This document shows, piece by piece, positions 1-10,975 of a DNA stretch of 64,000 nt; position 1 is the first letter of the stretch; every line of letters begins with the position of its first letter. The position numbers were made by a program, and so were the translations under genes. This DNA is from CAWAMR01 sp963783095 (lineage in GTDB: Bacteria > Planctomycetota > Planctomycetia > Gemmatales > Gemmataceae). The DNA is taken from NCBI GenBank assembly GCA_963783095.1, contig CAWAMR010000001.1:62001-126000 (forward strand). Reading direction: 5' to 3'. Under the pieces are notes generated by a model. It saw only the letters and a list, made by a program, of their open reading frames with translations, was not told where the DNA came from and ran no database searches.

Positions 1-2
1 TC

Positions 3-110
3 AAAGATCTTAAGCAACTTACGACGCTCAACCTTAGTTCGACCCAGGTGACGGATGCCGGTGAAAAAGAACTTCGTGCGGCATTGTTAAATTGTTGGAT
101 CTTTCGCTAA
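3..110 (+). CDS. C-terminal tail of a leucine-rich-repeat protein (5' end outside window)
   Basis: The frame starting at base 3 is open from the window edge to a TAA at 108-110. It reads as a single leucine-rich repeat (KDLKQLTTLNLSSTQVTDAG) followed by a short cap with LRAAL. The same repeat style (LxxLNLxxTxVTDAG) and a similar cap appear in the LRR kinases at 40-52 kb in this window, so this is probably the end of an LRR domain of the same broad family. Only about 35 residues are visible, so it is not possible to say whether a kinase or other domain lies upstream. Bases 111-336 show no convincing gene. Confidence 0.6.
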   Translation, partial: KDLKQLTTLNLSSTQVTDAGEKELRAALLNCWIFR

Positions 111-336
111 TCCCGCCAGGAAATACGGGAATATTACAATCGTTTGCATGGACAAATCCGAACCTGAAATTCAGTCGCAATCAATTCTCTCCTCATCGTG
201 AGATTTCTGGGGCGTTTGTCAAATCTGTTTTTTCCTTCCAACCCTTTTTACCTGTCGTTCGTCTTGATAGTGAGATACTATCGATACACCCCGTCTCTCC
301 ACGGGGAAATCTCTCGATCCATGTGAGAAAACAACG

Positions 337-3300
337 ATGTGGTCCAGAATCTGCACACGACTCTTGCCGGCTATCCCATTGTTTCTGGTGGGCGCAGTCT
401 TGATGGTCGCCGCACCGCGCGACGATCAGTGGAAAAAGGTCAAAGAAGCCCAGGATAAAGGGCTGCCTCGTACCGCGATCACGCATCTTCAGCCAATTAT
501 TGACGGCACAATGAAAGACGGGAACTATCCCGAAGCCATCAAGGCCATCGGCATGAAGATCAGCCTGGAAGGGAACATTCAGGGCAACAAGCCGGAAGAA
601 AAGATCAGCCGAATGCAGGCGGAGATCGCCAAGGCTCCCAAAGAGATGGTTCCCGTCATGGATGCCATCCTCGCACATTGGTACTGGCATTACTTCCAGC
701 AGAATCGTTTCCGATTCGTGCGTCGAACGCAAACTGCACAAGCACCCGGCAACGATATCCGAACCTGGGATCTGCCCCGGATCATGGACGAGATCGACAA
801 GCAATTCACCAAGGCTCTGTCTGCCGAGCGCGAGCTAAAGAATATCCCCGTCGGTGCTTACGATGCCTTGATCAACAAGGGAACTCTGTCGGATGCCTAT
901 CGTCCAACCCTTTATGACTTCATCGTCTTTGATGCGATCAACTTTTATATCACGGGCGAGCAGGCCGGTGCCAAGGCTTCCGATGCTTTTGAGCTACCTG
1001 CCACCAGCCCGATTTTTGCTCCCGCCGATGAGTTCGTGAAGTGGGATGTCGCCACAACTGATACCGAATCCCGGACCATCAAGGCGATCAAGCTCTTTCA
1101 ACAACTCCTGCACTTCCACAAAGCCGACAAAGACAGCACCGCCTACCACGATGCCGATCTGCATCGACTCAGCTTCGGCTACAACAAGGCCATCGGCAAG
1201 GAAAAAGCAAGCGCCTACAAGAACGCACTCAAGACTTTTGCTGAAAACCATGCCAAGCACGAAGTTGTCGGCTATGGCCAAAGCCCGCTGGGCCGGTGTT
1301 CTTCAGGGCGAAAATGATCTGGTCGGCGCGACCGAATCGCCAGTGAAGGGCTGAAGGCTTTTCCCGAGTCGCTCGGCGGCAAGCAGTGTTACAACCTGAT
1401 CCAACAAATTGAGGCCAAATCTTCCAACGTGTCGGTCGAACGGGTTTGGAACGGCAAGCCGTTCCCGCCATTCAGGTCCGCTATCGCAACTTGACCAAGG
1501 CTTATTTCCGTCTGGTGAAGGCCGACTGGGTAGCCCGCCTCAATCGCAACATCTGGCGTCCCGAAGGGATTGACCAGGGCGATCGCAACGCATTGGTCGC
1601 CCAGAAACCCGATTACGAATGGAACGTCGAATTGCCCGAGACCAAGGATTACAAGGAAAGGCTCGAACAGGTCGCGCCGCCGAAGGATGTAAAGCCCGGT
1701 TTCTACTTCCTCATCAGCAGCTACAACCCGGAGTTCACCGACACCAGGAATCAGGTCGCTCTCACCGATTGTTGGGTTAGCGATTTGTCGATCGTCACCC
1801 GGCAACAAGGCGACGGCAGGCTCGAAGGATTCGTCCTGAACGCCACCACCGGCAAGCCAATCGTCGATGCACAGATTCAAAGCTGGCATCACACATTCAA
1901 CGGCGGCAATCGCTGGAATCAGGCCGGCAACGGTACAACCGACAAGGATGGTCGATTCTCGGTCCCCGGCCGAATCAGCAAAGCTATGCGATCATGGCGA
2001 CCCACAAGGATCAGAAGCTTGTCGCCGCCAACGATATTTATCTGTGGCACAACAATTTCGTTCCGCAGCCGCACGAGCAAACGATCTTCTTCACCGATCG
2101 TTCGCTCTATCGCCCCGGTCAGACCATTTCGTACAAGGGCTTGGCCATCCGGGTCGATACCGAAGGCGACAACTACACACGGTCGCCAATCGAACGATTA
2201 CAGTGATTTTCACCGATGTCAACCGCAAAGAAATTGCCCGGCAGACCGTGACGCACCAATGAGTATGGTTCCTTCAGCGGCAGTTTCACTGCACCGCGCG
2301 ATCGGCTCATGGGCCGGATGCAAATTCACAGTCAAAACGCGGGATCTGGAAGCGCATTCGTCACGGTCGAGGAATACAAACGACCGAAGTTCCAGGTGAC
2401 CCTGGATTCTCCCAAGACCGCTCCGAAGTTGAACGCTGAAGTGCAGGTTCCCGGCAAAGCGATGGCCTACACTGGAGCGGCGATTAACAACGCGAAGGTC
2501 AAATTCCGGGTGGTTCGGGAAGTGCGTTATCCGGATTGGTGGGGCTGGCGCTTCTGGTGGCGACAACCCTCGCGCTCAGCCAGGAAATCGCACACGGTAC
2601 GACCACGACCGAAGCCGATGGCAGTTTCATCATTCAGTTCAACGCCAAACCCGACCGACGGTCGCGGAGAAAGAGGAGCCTAGCTTCCGTTACACCATCA
2701 ATGCCGACGTGCTGGATTCCACTGGTGAAACTCGCGTGGGCACGCGAAGTGTAACCATTGGCTACACCGCCTTGAAAGCCGGCATGAAGGCCGCAGCATG
2801 GCAGACCGATGCCAAGCCGGTTGAGGTCAAGGTTTCGACGACCACCCTCGATGGCGAAGGCGCAGGTCGCGAACCAAGTTCAAGGGTCTACAAGCCTGAA
2901 GCAACCCGAAAAGGTTGCCAAGGCGAAATTGCAAGATCCCTGGTACTGGCGTCCGCAGCCCAGGCTAAAGAATGGCAAGGAAGTTGTCCCCGACGCGGAC
3001 CCAGCGGATGTAAACTCGTGGCAACTAGGTGACATGGTCTCTGCCATTGATGTCGCCACCAACGACAAGGGCCAGGCCACAGCAAACGTCAAGCTTGGAG
3101 CAGGCGTCTATCGCGCGCTGCTGGAAACGCAGGATCGTTTCGGCAAGGCGGTGACGGCCCAGATTGCCGCTGGAAGTCGTCAAGCCCGATGCCGCCACGC
3201 TGAACATCAAGATGCCGAATCTGGTCGTCGCTCCCAAGTGGACCCTGGAGCCGGGTGAAGAATTCACCGCCCTGTGGGGAACCGGCTACGACAAGGGTCG

Positions 3301-6300
3301 GGCCTTTATGGAAGTGGAGCATCGCGGCAAGATTTTGCAAAGCTACTGGACCGAGCGGCGACAGAACGCAAGCAACCGTCAAACAAGCGGTCACGGAAGC
3401 AATGCGCGGCGGCTTTATCGTGCGCATGACGATGGTGCGCGAGAATCGTGCTTATCTGACGACGCCAGCAGGTCGATGTGCCCTGGACCAACAAGAACTT
3501 GACCGTGAAATGGGAGCATTTCGTCACCAAGCTGGACCCAGGCAAGAAGGAAACCTTCACGGCAGTCATCACCGGAGCCGGATGCCAAGCGCGCTGTGGC
3601 CGAGATGGTGGCGGGCATGTACGATGCGTCGCTGGATGCCTATTCTGCCCCACAACTGGCGTTCGAGTTTCGGCGTCTTCCGTCAGGATGGCAGCTCGAG
3701 TCTAGCTACCAGTTCGAGAACATGATGAAAGCGCCCGCAGTACACTGCAGGGCATACTTGCCCGTGGACTCGAAGCCGATCAATATCAGTTATCGACACT
3801 TCCCGCACGAATTGACGACGAACTACTGGGGCTACCAGTACTTTGACGGCGAAGGATTCGGTGGGCGCGGCGGTGGCGGCCGACAAATGCTCAGGGACGG
3901 AGTCCCTGCTGCCCCGGGCATGAATATGGCTGCTGCTGCGAAGGGCGCTGCCGGCGAAGAAAGGGCGGAACAACAGCAGCTTCAAGGCCGCAAGTCGGAC
4001 GAGAAGAGGGCAGCAAACGGAGTCGGTGGACAGGGACAACCTGCCGGGCTGGATTTGAGTGGTGTCTCGGCACGCAAGAACCTCAACGAGACGGCCTTCT
4101 TCTTCCCGCACCTGGTCTCCGACGCCGAGGGCGGCGTGAAGCTGGAATTCACCATGCCCGAGGCCTTGACCAAGTGGAAGTTCCTGGCCTTTGCCCACGA
4201 CACGCAACTCCGCGGCGGCCTCCTGCCAGGACAAAGTCGTCACGGCCAAGGACCTGATGGTCCAGCCGAATCCGCCGCGGTTCCTCCGTGAAGGCGACGT
4301 ACTGGAGTTCACCGTCAAGGTGTCCAACCAGTCGAAGCTCCCGCAAAGCGGCACGGTGCGGCTGACTTTACCGACGCCCGCACCGGCAAGAGTGTCGATG
4401 CCGATCTGCAAAACCGTTCGACCGATCAGGGCTTTGAACTGGCCGCCAAGGAATCGAAGAGCTTCTCCTGGAAGCTCACGGTCCCCGACGGCATGGGGCC
4501 GATCGGCTACAAGGCGGTCGGCTCGGCACGGACAAAGTCTCCGACGGCGAGGAAGGCTACTTGCCGGTGCTGTCCCGCCGCGTGCTGGTGACCGAATCGC
4601 TGCCGCTGCCGATCCGCGGCCCGCAGACCAAGGAGTTCGATTTCCGCAAACTGCTCGAGTCGGGCAAGTCGAAGACCATGCAGAACCAGAGTCTCACGGT
4701 GCAGATGGTCTCGAAGCCGGCCTGGTACGCGGTGATGGCCTTGCCGTACCTGATGGAGTATCCTTACGAGTGCACCGAGCGAGACGTTCAATCGCCTGTA
4801 TGCCAACGCCCTGGCCCGGCACATCGCCGACAGCGATCCCAAGATCCGCCGCATCTTCGACCAGTGGAAGGACACGCCCGCGCTCGACAGCCCGCTGGAA
4901 AAGAACCAGGACCTGAAGTCGGTGATGCTGGAGGAGACGCCGTGGGTCCGCCAGGCCGAGGAGGAGAGCCAGGCCCGCCGGAACGTGGGCATCCTGTTCG
5001 ACGACAACCGGCTCAACGAGGAGACCGCTGGGCTGGCTCAGAAGATGGCCGCAATGCAGAACGGTGACGGCGCCTGGCCGTGGTTCCCCGGCGGCCCAGG
5101 CAACGAGTACATCACGCTCTACATCACCACCGGCTTCGGCCGACTGCGGCACCTGAGAGTGGCGGTCGATATGCAGCCGCCGTTCGCGCTGTCACCGGCT
5201 GGACGCCTGGATCGATCGGATCTATCAGGAGATCCTGAAGCGGCCCGATGATGTCGAAAAGAACCATCTCAGCCCGACGATCGCCCTGTACCTCTATGGC
5301 CGCAGCTTCTTCTTGAAGGACAAGGCCGATCGCGGACGGCCACAAGAAGGCGGTCGATTACTTCCTCGGCCAGTCCCGGAAGTACTGGTTGAAGCTGGCC
5401 AACCGTCAATCGCAGGCCCACCTGGCCCTGGCCTTGAAGCGGTTCGGCGACAAGACCACGCCGCTGGACATCATGAAGTCGATCAAGGAACGGTCGTTGA
5501 ATGAGGAAGAAATGGGCATGTTCTGGCGCGACCTGGAGCTCTCGTACTGGTGGTATCGCGCACCGATCGAAACCCAGGCGATGATGATCGAGGCCTTCGA
5601 CGAGGTCATGGACGATGGTGCAGCGGTCGAGGATTGCAAGGTCTGGCTGCTCAAGCAGAAGCAGACGCAGGACTGGAAGACGACCAAGGCCACGGCCGAT
5701 GCGGTCTACGCTCTGTTGTTGCGCGGCAACAACCTGCTGGCGTCCGACGCTTTGGTCGAGGTGACGCTGGGCGGTGTTGCCGTCAAGCCGGAGAAGGTCG
5801 AGGCGGGCACGGGCTTCTACGAGCAGAAGTTCGTCCGCAACGAAATCAAGCCGGAGATGGGCAAGATCAACGTGAAGAAGACCGATGCGGGCGTGGCCTG
5901 GGGCAGCGTTCACTGGCAGTACCTGGAAGACATCGGCAAGGTGACGCCGCACACCGATAACCCGCTGAAGTTGACCAAGACGCTCTGGACCAGGCAGTAC
6001 ACCAAGAAGGGGCCGGTGCTGGAAGCGTTGACGGGGCCGGTTGCACTGGGCGACGAGGTCGTGGTCCGCGTGGAACTGCGCACCGACCGCGACATGGAAT
6101 ACGTCCACCTGAAGGACCATCGGGGCAGCGGCACGGAGCCGGTGAACGTACTTTCGCAGTACAAGTACCAGGACGGCCTGGGCTACTACGAATCGACCCG
6201 CGACACGGCGAGCCACTTCTTCATCGACTACTTGCCGAAGGGCACGTATGTGTTTGAATATTCGGTTCGCGTGGTGCATAAGGGGTCATACCAGACCGGC

Positions 6301-6375
6301 ATGGCGGAGATCCAGTGCATGTATGCTCCGGAGTTCAATAGCCATTCGGAGAGCTTGCCGCTCGACGTGAGGTAA
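337..6375 (+). pseudogene. Alpha-2-macroglobulin family protein, interrupted by about 19 frameshifts
   Basis: Begins with a hydrophobic signal-like segment (PLFLVGAVLMVAA) after ATG 337. If frames are joined, the gene encodes roughly 2,000 residues with the order expected of bacterial A2M: a helical N-terminal region, MG-type beta domains (SLYRPGQTISYKG near 2100, VEEYKRPKFQVTL near 2370), the A2M domain (ETAFFFPHLVSD, about 4090), and a C-terminal alpha/alpha toroid. The thioester region is YPYECTE followed by QTFNRLYANALA, with a frameshift exactly inside the CTEQ motif near 4785. Frame changes occur near 1275, 1330, 1443, 1977, 2190, 2260, 2575, 2655, 2865, 3170, 3350, 3470, 3590, 4225, 4365, 4528, 4785, 5195 and 5335. 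Both +1 and -1 shifts occur. The first 0.9 kb and last 1.0 kb are intact. A2M proteins trap proteases in the envelope. Family call is firm; whether the gene is dead or mis-sequenced is open. Confidence 0.85.
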
Positions 6376-6394
6376 CCGATCAACAGATTTCGAG

Positions 6395-6429
6395 GCCCAC
6401 GAATCGTGAGATTCGTGGGCTTTCTTTCT
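6395..6429 (+). terminator. Rho-independent terminator after the A2M gene
   Basis: A perfect 11-bp stem (GCCCACGAATC at 6395-6405, GATTCGTGGGC at 6410-6420) with a GTGA loop is followed directly by TTTCTTTCT. It lies 20 bases after the A2M stop codon. Confidence 0.85.
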
Positions 6430-6557
6430 GCGATCGGACACGCACAATCGCGAGAATCGCTCTTATCGGACTCTTTTACAAATCCTATTCATCTTCCGTC
6501 CCTGCAATTCCCGATAAAGATTCATGACCTGATCCCCAGAGCTGGAAGGATCCTTTC

Positions 6558-7671
6558 ATGGATACGAACATCACCCCAGTTGCTGAGCTACCCTGGACGG
6601 GCGAACGCCTGGTACCGAGCGTCACAGACCAAACCGCGATTGAACATTTGCACCGCTACAGCGTGGCTCTGAATCTCGCGGCGGGCAAAAGAGTTCTCGA
6701 TATTGCTTCGGGGGAAGGCTACGGCAGCGACATGCTAGCGCGGGTGGCTCAACATGTGATCGGAGTTGATATTTGTCCCGATTCCGTAAATCACGCAGCA
6801 GCGAAGTACCGTCGCAGCAATCTCGAATTCAGATTGGGGGATTGCGCTGCCATTCCTGTGGAAACTTCATCCGTCGATCTCGTCGTGAGTTTTGAAACGA
6901 TCGAACATCACGACAAGCATCATGAAATGATGAAGGAGATCAAACGCGTTCTTCGTCCGGATGGCGTCCTCATCATTTCGTCACCGAATAAGCGCGTCTA
7001 TAGCGACCTGGACAATCGCACCAATTCGTTCCACGTGAAGGAACTTTATCGAGACGAATTTGTGAACCTCTTGGGACGCGCACTTCAAGTCGCACGCGTT
7101 GCTGGGCCAATTGATGTGCGATGGTTCGGTCCTTTGCCCCGTCGAGTATTCGGGCAACGGCAAAGTCGAAATCATCGAAGGGGATTTTCAGGGAACGGAT
7201 CGACAAGCCTGGGTCGAGCAGATTCGCTATTTTGTGGCGATTGCAACCGACAGCACCGAGCTCCCGCTCGTTTCCATGGGGATCTATGACGGAAAACGCC
7301 TTGAGCCCACCCGGCAACAGTACATGGCCGCAGCCAAGGCCTGGTGCGATCATCAAGAAGCCACGATTGCCGGCCTGAACAAGTACACTGCCGAGGTCCG
7401 AGATTGGAACCAGCAACTTCAGGCAGCATTCGCCGAGAAAGAGAAAGAGATTGCAGCGCTACGGGAATCGAACGAGCAGCTTCGGTATCGTGTGCAGCAG
7501 CAAGACTCGGCAGGATTACTCCGGCGAGCGATGAATTGGGGTCGGCGTTTCAAAAAGATCGTGAAAAAACTGGCTCCTCCCAATACGGTGCGTCACCGGC
7601 TTTGCCGAAAGGTGCTTGCGACGCTGAAGATGTTCAAGCAAAACAGGAATGCGGCACGCGGTCGAGATTGA
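6558..7671 (+). CDS. Class I SAM-dependent methyltransferase with C-terminal coiled coil (one frameshift)
   Basis: ATG 6558 follows a GGAAGGA ribosome binding site. Residues about 50-150 form a Rossmann methyltransferase: motif I is VLDIASGEGYGSDML, then VIGVDICPDSV, and LVVSFETIEHHDKHHEMMKEI followed by LRPDGVLIISSPN. The frame changes near 7077-7086; downstream it continues as ALLGQLMCDGSVLCPVEYSG and ends with a coiled-coil (EKEKEIAALRESNEQLRYRV) and a basic tail. Methyltransferases with such a coiled coil are common in surface-polysaccharide clusters. The next gene is a sulfotransferase-like protein with a similar coiled-coil/basic tail, which supports a joint role in modifying glycans. 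The substrate is unknown. Confidence 0.8.
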
Positions 7672-7682
7672 TGACTGAATCG

Positions 7683-7743
7683 GGAGGGCGAGGCTCCCGC
7701 CGAGCCAGGTAGCGCTTCAGGCTCGGCAGGAGCCTTGCCCTCC
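7683..7743. repeat. Palindromic intergenic repeat
   Basis: Two 24-base arms (7683-7706 and 7720-7743) are complementary with only two G-T type mismatches and enclose a 13-base loop. It fills most of the gap between the methyltransferase and the sulfotransferase-like gene. The G+C-rich GGAGGGCGAGGCTCC-type arm looks like a dispersed REP-like element; a hairpin here could also act as a weak terminator. Confidence 0.7.
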
Positions 7744-7769
7744 TAAACGAATCGATTGGAGTTGCAATC

Positions 7770-8915
7770 ATGTCCGAACAGGCATCCGGATCTCCCTGTT
7801 GTGTGGTCACCGGCTTTGGCCGTTCGGGCACTTCGCTGGTTGCCGCGCTGCTCCAGGCTGCCGGCCTGGACATCGGATCGAACCTGCTGGGCCGCGGCGA
7901 GGGCAATCCCCTGGGACATTTCGAGGATCTCGACGTCCTCGATTTCCATCAGCGCTTCCTGGCCTCCCAGAACCTGAACACCGACGGCTTCACGTGCGGG
8001 ACTCCGGGTTCCCCCAGCGCGGAGTTGGATGCCGAAGCTCACGCGTTCGTTGAAGCCCGGCAGAAAAGCGGGCAGGCGTGGGGTTGGAAGGAGCCTCGAA
8101 CGACCCTCTTCCTCGATTTCTGGAAGAAGCACATTCCTCACCTCAATTTCATTTTCCTGTTCCGCTACCCCTGGGAAGTGTTCGACTCGCTCTTGCGCCG
8201 CGGCGATGCGATCTTCCGCAACGATCCGAGTCTGGCGGTCGCGGCCTGGATACACTACAACAAGCTCCTCCTTGACTATTGTGAGCGCCACGAGAATTCC
8301 TGCCTGCTGTTGGAGGCACGAGCGGCGGCAGCGAATCCGGGGGCGGTGATCGCGGCCGTCCGCGACAAATTCGGCATCCAACTGGGTCAGCCCGCCGATC
8401 TTTACGACAAAGATCTTATGGGCGACCTTCCGTCATCGGCCCAGCGCCGGTTGTTCTGCCAGGCTTTTCCCGAGGCGGTTCAGCTCTTTGGCCGGTTGCG
8501 CGAGCGGGCGGCGCTGGTTCTCGAGGTCGATCCCCTTGAAGGAGGCGGCGACCAGGGCTGGATCGAAGGGGCACTGCAATTCTGGGTTGAGTACCGCTAT
8601 GCCGCGAAACAGTGTAAGCGCAGTGACGCCGAGATCAAGCCTCTGCGCTCCCAACTGGAGACCTTGCAGGTCGAACTTCCAAGGAAAGAAGCGCGTATCG
8701 CTCAGTTGGGACATGAACTTGGAGAGGCCTCAATGGCGCTCGAGCGATCGACCCAAGAGGCAGACTTGCTCCGACACGAGCTGCATCAGCACAAGATCCG
8801 TTTGGATTCCATTCTGAATTCCAGGGCTTGGAAATCGCTGGGTGCCTTTCGCTCTCTGGCCCGGTCTGTGCTCTTGCCCTTCCGAGGCCGCAAGAAGGAT
8901 CGGACACTTGGATAA
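7770..8915 (+). CDS. Sulfotransferase family protein with C-terminal coiled coil
   Basis: ATG 7770 gives 381 residues. The N-terminus holds a P-loop typical of PAPS-dependent sulfotransferases (VVTGFGRSGTSLVAALLQAA, residues about 10-30). A 3'-phosphate-loop-like segment follows (FLFRYPWEVFDSLLRR, about 130-145). Residues about 280-350 form a coiled coil (DAEIKPLRSQLETLQVEL). The C-terminus has the SRAWKSLGAFRSLARS signature often found at the end of glycan-modifying enzymes. Likely role is sulfation of a surface polysaccharide; the acceptor is unknown. The reading frame is intact. It is preceded by a methyltransferase on the same strand with a palindrome between them. Confidence 0.75.
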   Translation: MSEQASGSPCCVVTGFGRSGTSLVAALLQAAGLDIGSNLLGRGEGNPLGHFEDLDVLDFHQRFLASQNLNTDGFTCGTPGSPSAELDAEAHAFVEARQKSGQAWGWKEPRTTLFLDFWKKHIPHLNFIFLFRYPWEVFDSLLRRGDAIFRNDPSLAVAAWIHYNKLLLDYCERHENSCLLLEARAAAANPGAVIAAVRDKFGIQLGQPADLYDKDLMGDLPSSAQRRLFCQAFPEAVQLFGRLRERAALVLEVDPLEGGGDQGWIEGALQFWVEYRYAAKQCKRSDAEIKPLRSQLETLQVELPRKEARIAQLGHELGEASMALERSTQEADLLRHELHQHKIRLDSILNSRAWKSLGAFRSLARSVLLPFRGRKKDRTLG

Positions 8916-8916
8916 C

Positions 8917-9068
8917 TTACCCGCTACCGCTTACTTCGTGCGCGGCTCTTTGGCGAGAGATTTACCCGCTACCGCTTACTTCGTGCGCGGCTCTTTGGCG
9001 AGAGATTTACCCGCTACCGCTTACTTCGTGCGCGGCTCTTTGGCGAGAGCCGCGCACGAAGTAAGCGG
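8917..9068. repeat. Three 45-bp direct repeats capped by an inverted copy
   Basis: Units start at 8917, 8962 and 9007 with an exact period of 45 bases. After the third unit an inverted copy (9049-9068) pairs perfectly over 20 bp with 9017-9036, leaving a 12-base loop. The array starts two bases after the sulfotransferase-like stop codon, so it could end that transcript. It appears to have grown by tandem copying of the left arm of a palindrome. Confidence 0.9.
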
Positions 9069-9178
9069 AAAATGTCTTTCTGCCGCTCGCCCATTGTGAT
9101 AATCCATACCTTGGAGGATGTCGATGCCCTCGTGACTGGAAATTCAGGTTCCCCCCAAACAGGTTCGCATACTGAACC

Positions 9179-10774
9179 ATGTCTTACCGCTCTTTCAAAC
9201 GGTTGCTTGGCGAAACGAGCCTGGAACGGAAAAGCCGATTCCTGCTCGGGGCGCTGATTCTGTTGCTCATGACCCTCAGTTTTTGGGTTTATGCTCGCCA
9301 GACCGAACATCTTGCCTACGAACAAACCGCAACCACGGGCCGGCTGCTGGTATCGCCCATTGTTGCCCGGTTCCACGTCGCGGATAAGCAAAGTCGGGAT
9401 GCAATGGCGGAATTTCAAAGCGCTACCGAAAACCCCGGCGGCCAGGAAGGGATCAGCGAGTACAAATACAAATTCGTTAAACCCAAGGCCAAAAAGAGCG
9501 ATCACAAACCTGAGGGCGAAGAACTGGCCATCTTGAACAAGTTCCTCAACGACCCAAGTCTCAACGAAGAGACGCGCTCGCTGCCTTCGCAGGGAGCTTT
9601 CTACTATTATGGTGCCATTCGCGCCGGCAAGTCGTGCCTGGAGTGTCATGGCAACAAGCCCGAAGAACGAGAGGAATACGGCGTCGATGAATTGAGAGAA
9701 GGTACTCTCATGGGGATGATGTCCATCCGCCTGTCAACTCAGACCATCGAGAGCGCCGTCCATGTGAATCGTGCAATTCTCATCTCCATCGCGTTGCTCA
9801 CTTCCTTGTGTATTATGGCAGGAAGCTATCTCATCATTCGTTACGTGATCGTCAAACCGGTCAAGCACCTGAAGGACGTCAGCGACGCCATTGCCGCGGG
9901 ACATTTGAATGTTCGTTCGGAAATCCAAACGGGAGATGAATTTGAAGATCTTAGCCTGGCCTTCAATCGAATGTTGCGCACGCTGATGAGCATGCAGGAG
10001 AGTTATCAGAGTCTCAACGTCGATCTCGATCGCAAGGTGGACCAGCTTGCCAGCGCCAATATGGCTCTTTATGAATCGAATCGTCTCAAGGGCGATTTCC
10101 TCGCCACCATGAGCCACGAATTGCGCACACCTCTGAACAGCATTTTGGGATTCAGCGACGTGCTGTTGTCCGCGGGCAATCTGTTGACGGAGAAACAGGC
10201 GCGCTGGGTGGCGAACATCAAGGCCAACGGCCAGCAGTTGTTGAACCTGATCAACGACATCCTCGATCTGGCCAAGATCGAAGCGGGCAAGATGGAGGTT
10301 CGGCCCGAGGAACTATCGGTGCCGGAACTATTCGAGAGTCAGACGACCATGCTTCGTCCCCAGGCCGAGAGGAAGAACATCGACATGCGAGTACAATATG
10401 ATTCAGCGCTGCCGTTGATACGACAAGATCCTGCCAAGCTCAGGCAAATACTCATCAATCTTCTTACCAATGCTGTCAAGTTTACCCCGGAAGGAGGCCG
10501 GGTTGTCTTGCGCACCATGGCGGACGGGAAGGAGCTCGTATTTATGGTCATTGATACGGGGGTTGGAATTGCCCCGGAAGATCAGGAAGTGATCTTCGAG
10601 AAGTTTCGGCAGGCAGGCAACCCCTTGACGCGCGAGCACGAAGGCACGGGCCTGGGACTATCGATCGTCAAGGAACTCTGCCGGCTGCTGGGCGGCGAGA
10701 TTACCTTGAAGAGTGAACTGGGTCGAGGCAGCACGTTTACCGTTCGCCTGCCGATGAACACGCCACTCGGGTGA
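9179..10774 (+). CDS. Sensor histidine kinase with c-type haem (DUF3365-like) sensor domain
   Basis: 531 residues. A transmembrane helix lies at about 23-40 (FLLGALILLLMTLSFWVYA). The periplasmic part carries a CLECHG motif (CxxCH, about residue 156), the covalent haem attachment signature of DUF3365/Tll0287-type sensors. A second membrane helix follows (about 198-222), then HAMP (about 222-275), a HisKA domain with MSHELRTPLNS where H is the phospho-acceptor, and an HATPase domain with NLLTNAVKF, DTGVGI and GTGLGLSIV. The protein probably senses redox state or a small gas ligand and phosphorylates a response regulator; no regulator gene lies next to it. Kinase and haem motif are seen directly; the signal is inferred. 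Confidence 0.9.
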   Translation: MSYRSFKRLLGETSLERKSRFLLGALILLLMTLSFWVYARQTEHLAYEQTATTGRLLVSPIVARFHVADKQSRDAMAEFQSATENPGGQEGISEYKYKFVKPKAKKSDHKPEGEELAILNKFLNDPSLNEETRSLPSQGAFYYYGAIRAGKSCLECHGNKPEEREEYGVDELREGTLMGMMSIRLSTQTIESAVHVNRAILISIALLTSLCIMAGSYLIIRYVIVKPVKHLKDVSDAIAAGHLNVRSEIQTGDEFEDLSLAFNRMLRTLMSMQESYQSLNVDLDRKVDQLASANMALYESNRLKGDFLATMSHELRTPLNSILGFSDVLLSAGNLLTEKQARWVANIKANGQQLLNLINDILDLAKIEAGKMEVRPEELSVPELFESQTTMLRPQAERKNIDMRVQYDSALPLIRQDPAKLRQILINLLTNAVKFTPEGGRVVLRTMADGKELVFMVIDTGVGIAPEDQEVIFEKFRQAGNPLTREHEGTGLGLSIVKELCRLLGGEITLKSELGRGSTFTVRLPMNTPLG

Positions 10775-10804
10775 ATTTGCATTCGCAAAGCTCAATAGGA
10801 ATGG

Positions 10805-10975
10805 CTTTGCACAAAAATTCCAAATCGCAATCAACAAATTCCAAACAACTTTCAACACCCAAACGAAGCGAAAATCTCAAAATGAGTCTCTTGCATGGTT
10901 TGCGTTTAGTCTGCCTTTGAGATTTGGGATTTGTTTGTATTTTGAGATTTGGGATTTGGAATTTTTGGGCAAACG
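10805..10975. repeat. AT-rich long imperfect palindrome
   Basis: The left part (about 10809-10882) is built from words such as AAATTCCAAATC and AAAATCTCAAAA; the right part (about 10917-10970) is built from their complements TTTGAGATTTGGGATTTG and GGAATTTTTG. The two halves can fold into a long imperfect hairpin. It is far more AT-rich than the neighbouring genes. A sister element with the same vocabulary lies at 52440-52605. Confidence 0.7.

Noticed and set aside
193..804. 203-residue minus-strand ORF
   Set aside because: Overlaps the clear A2M N-terminus on the plus strand and has no recognisable motifs.
5269..6279. 336-residue minus-strand ORF opposite the end of the A2M gene
   Set aside because: Histidine/arginine/leucine-rich shadow frame; the plus strand carries clear A2M motifs there.
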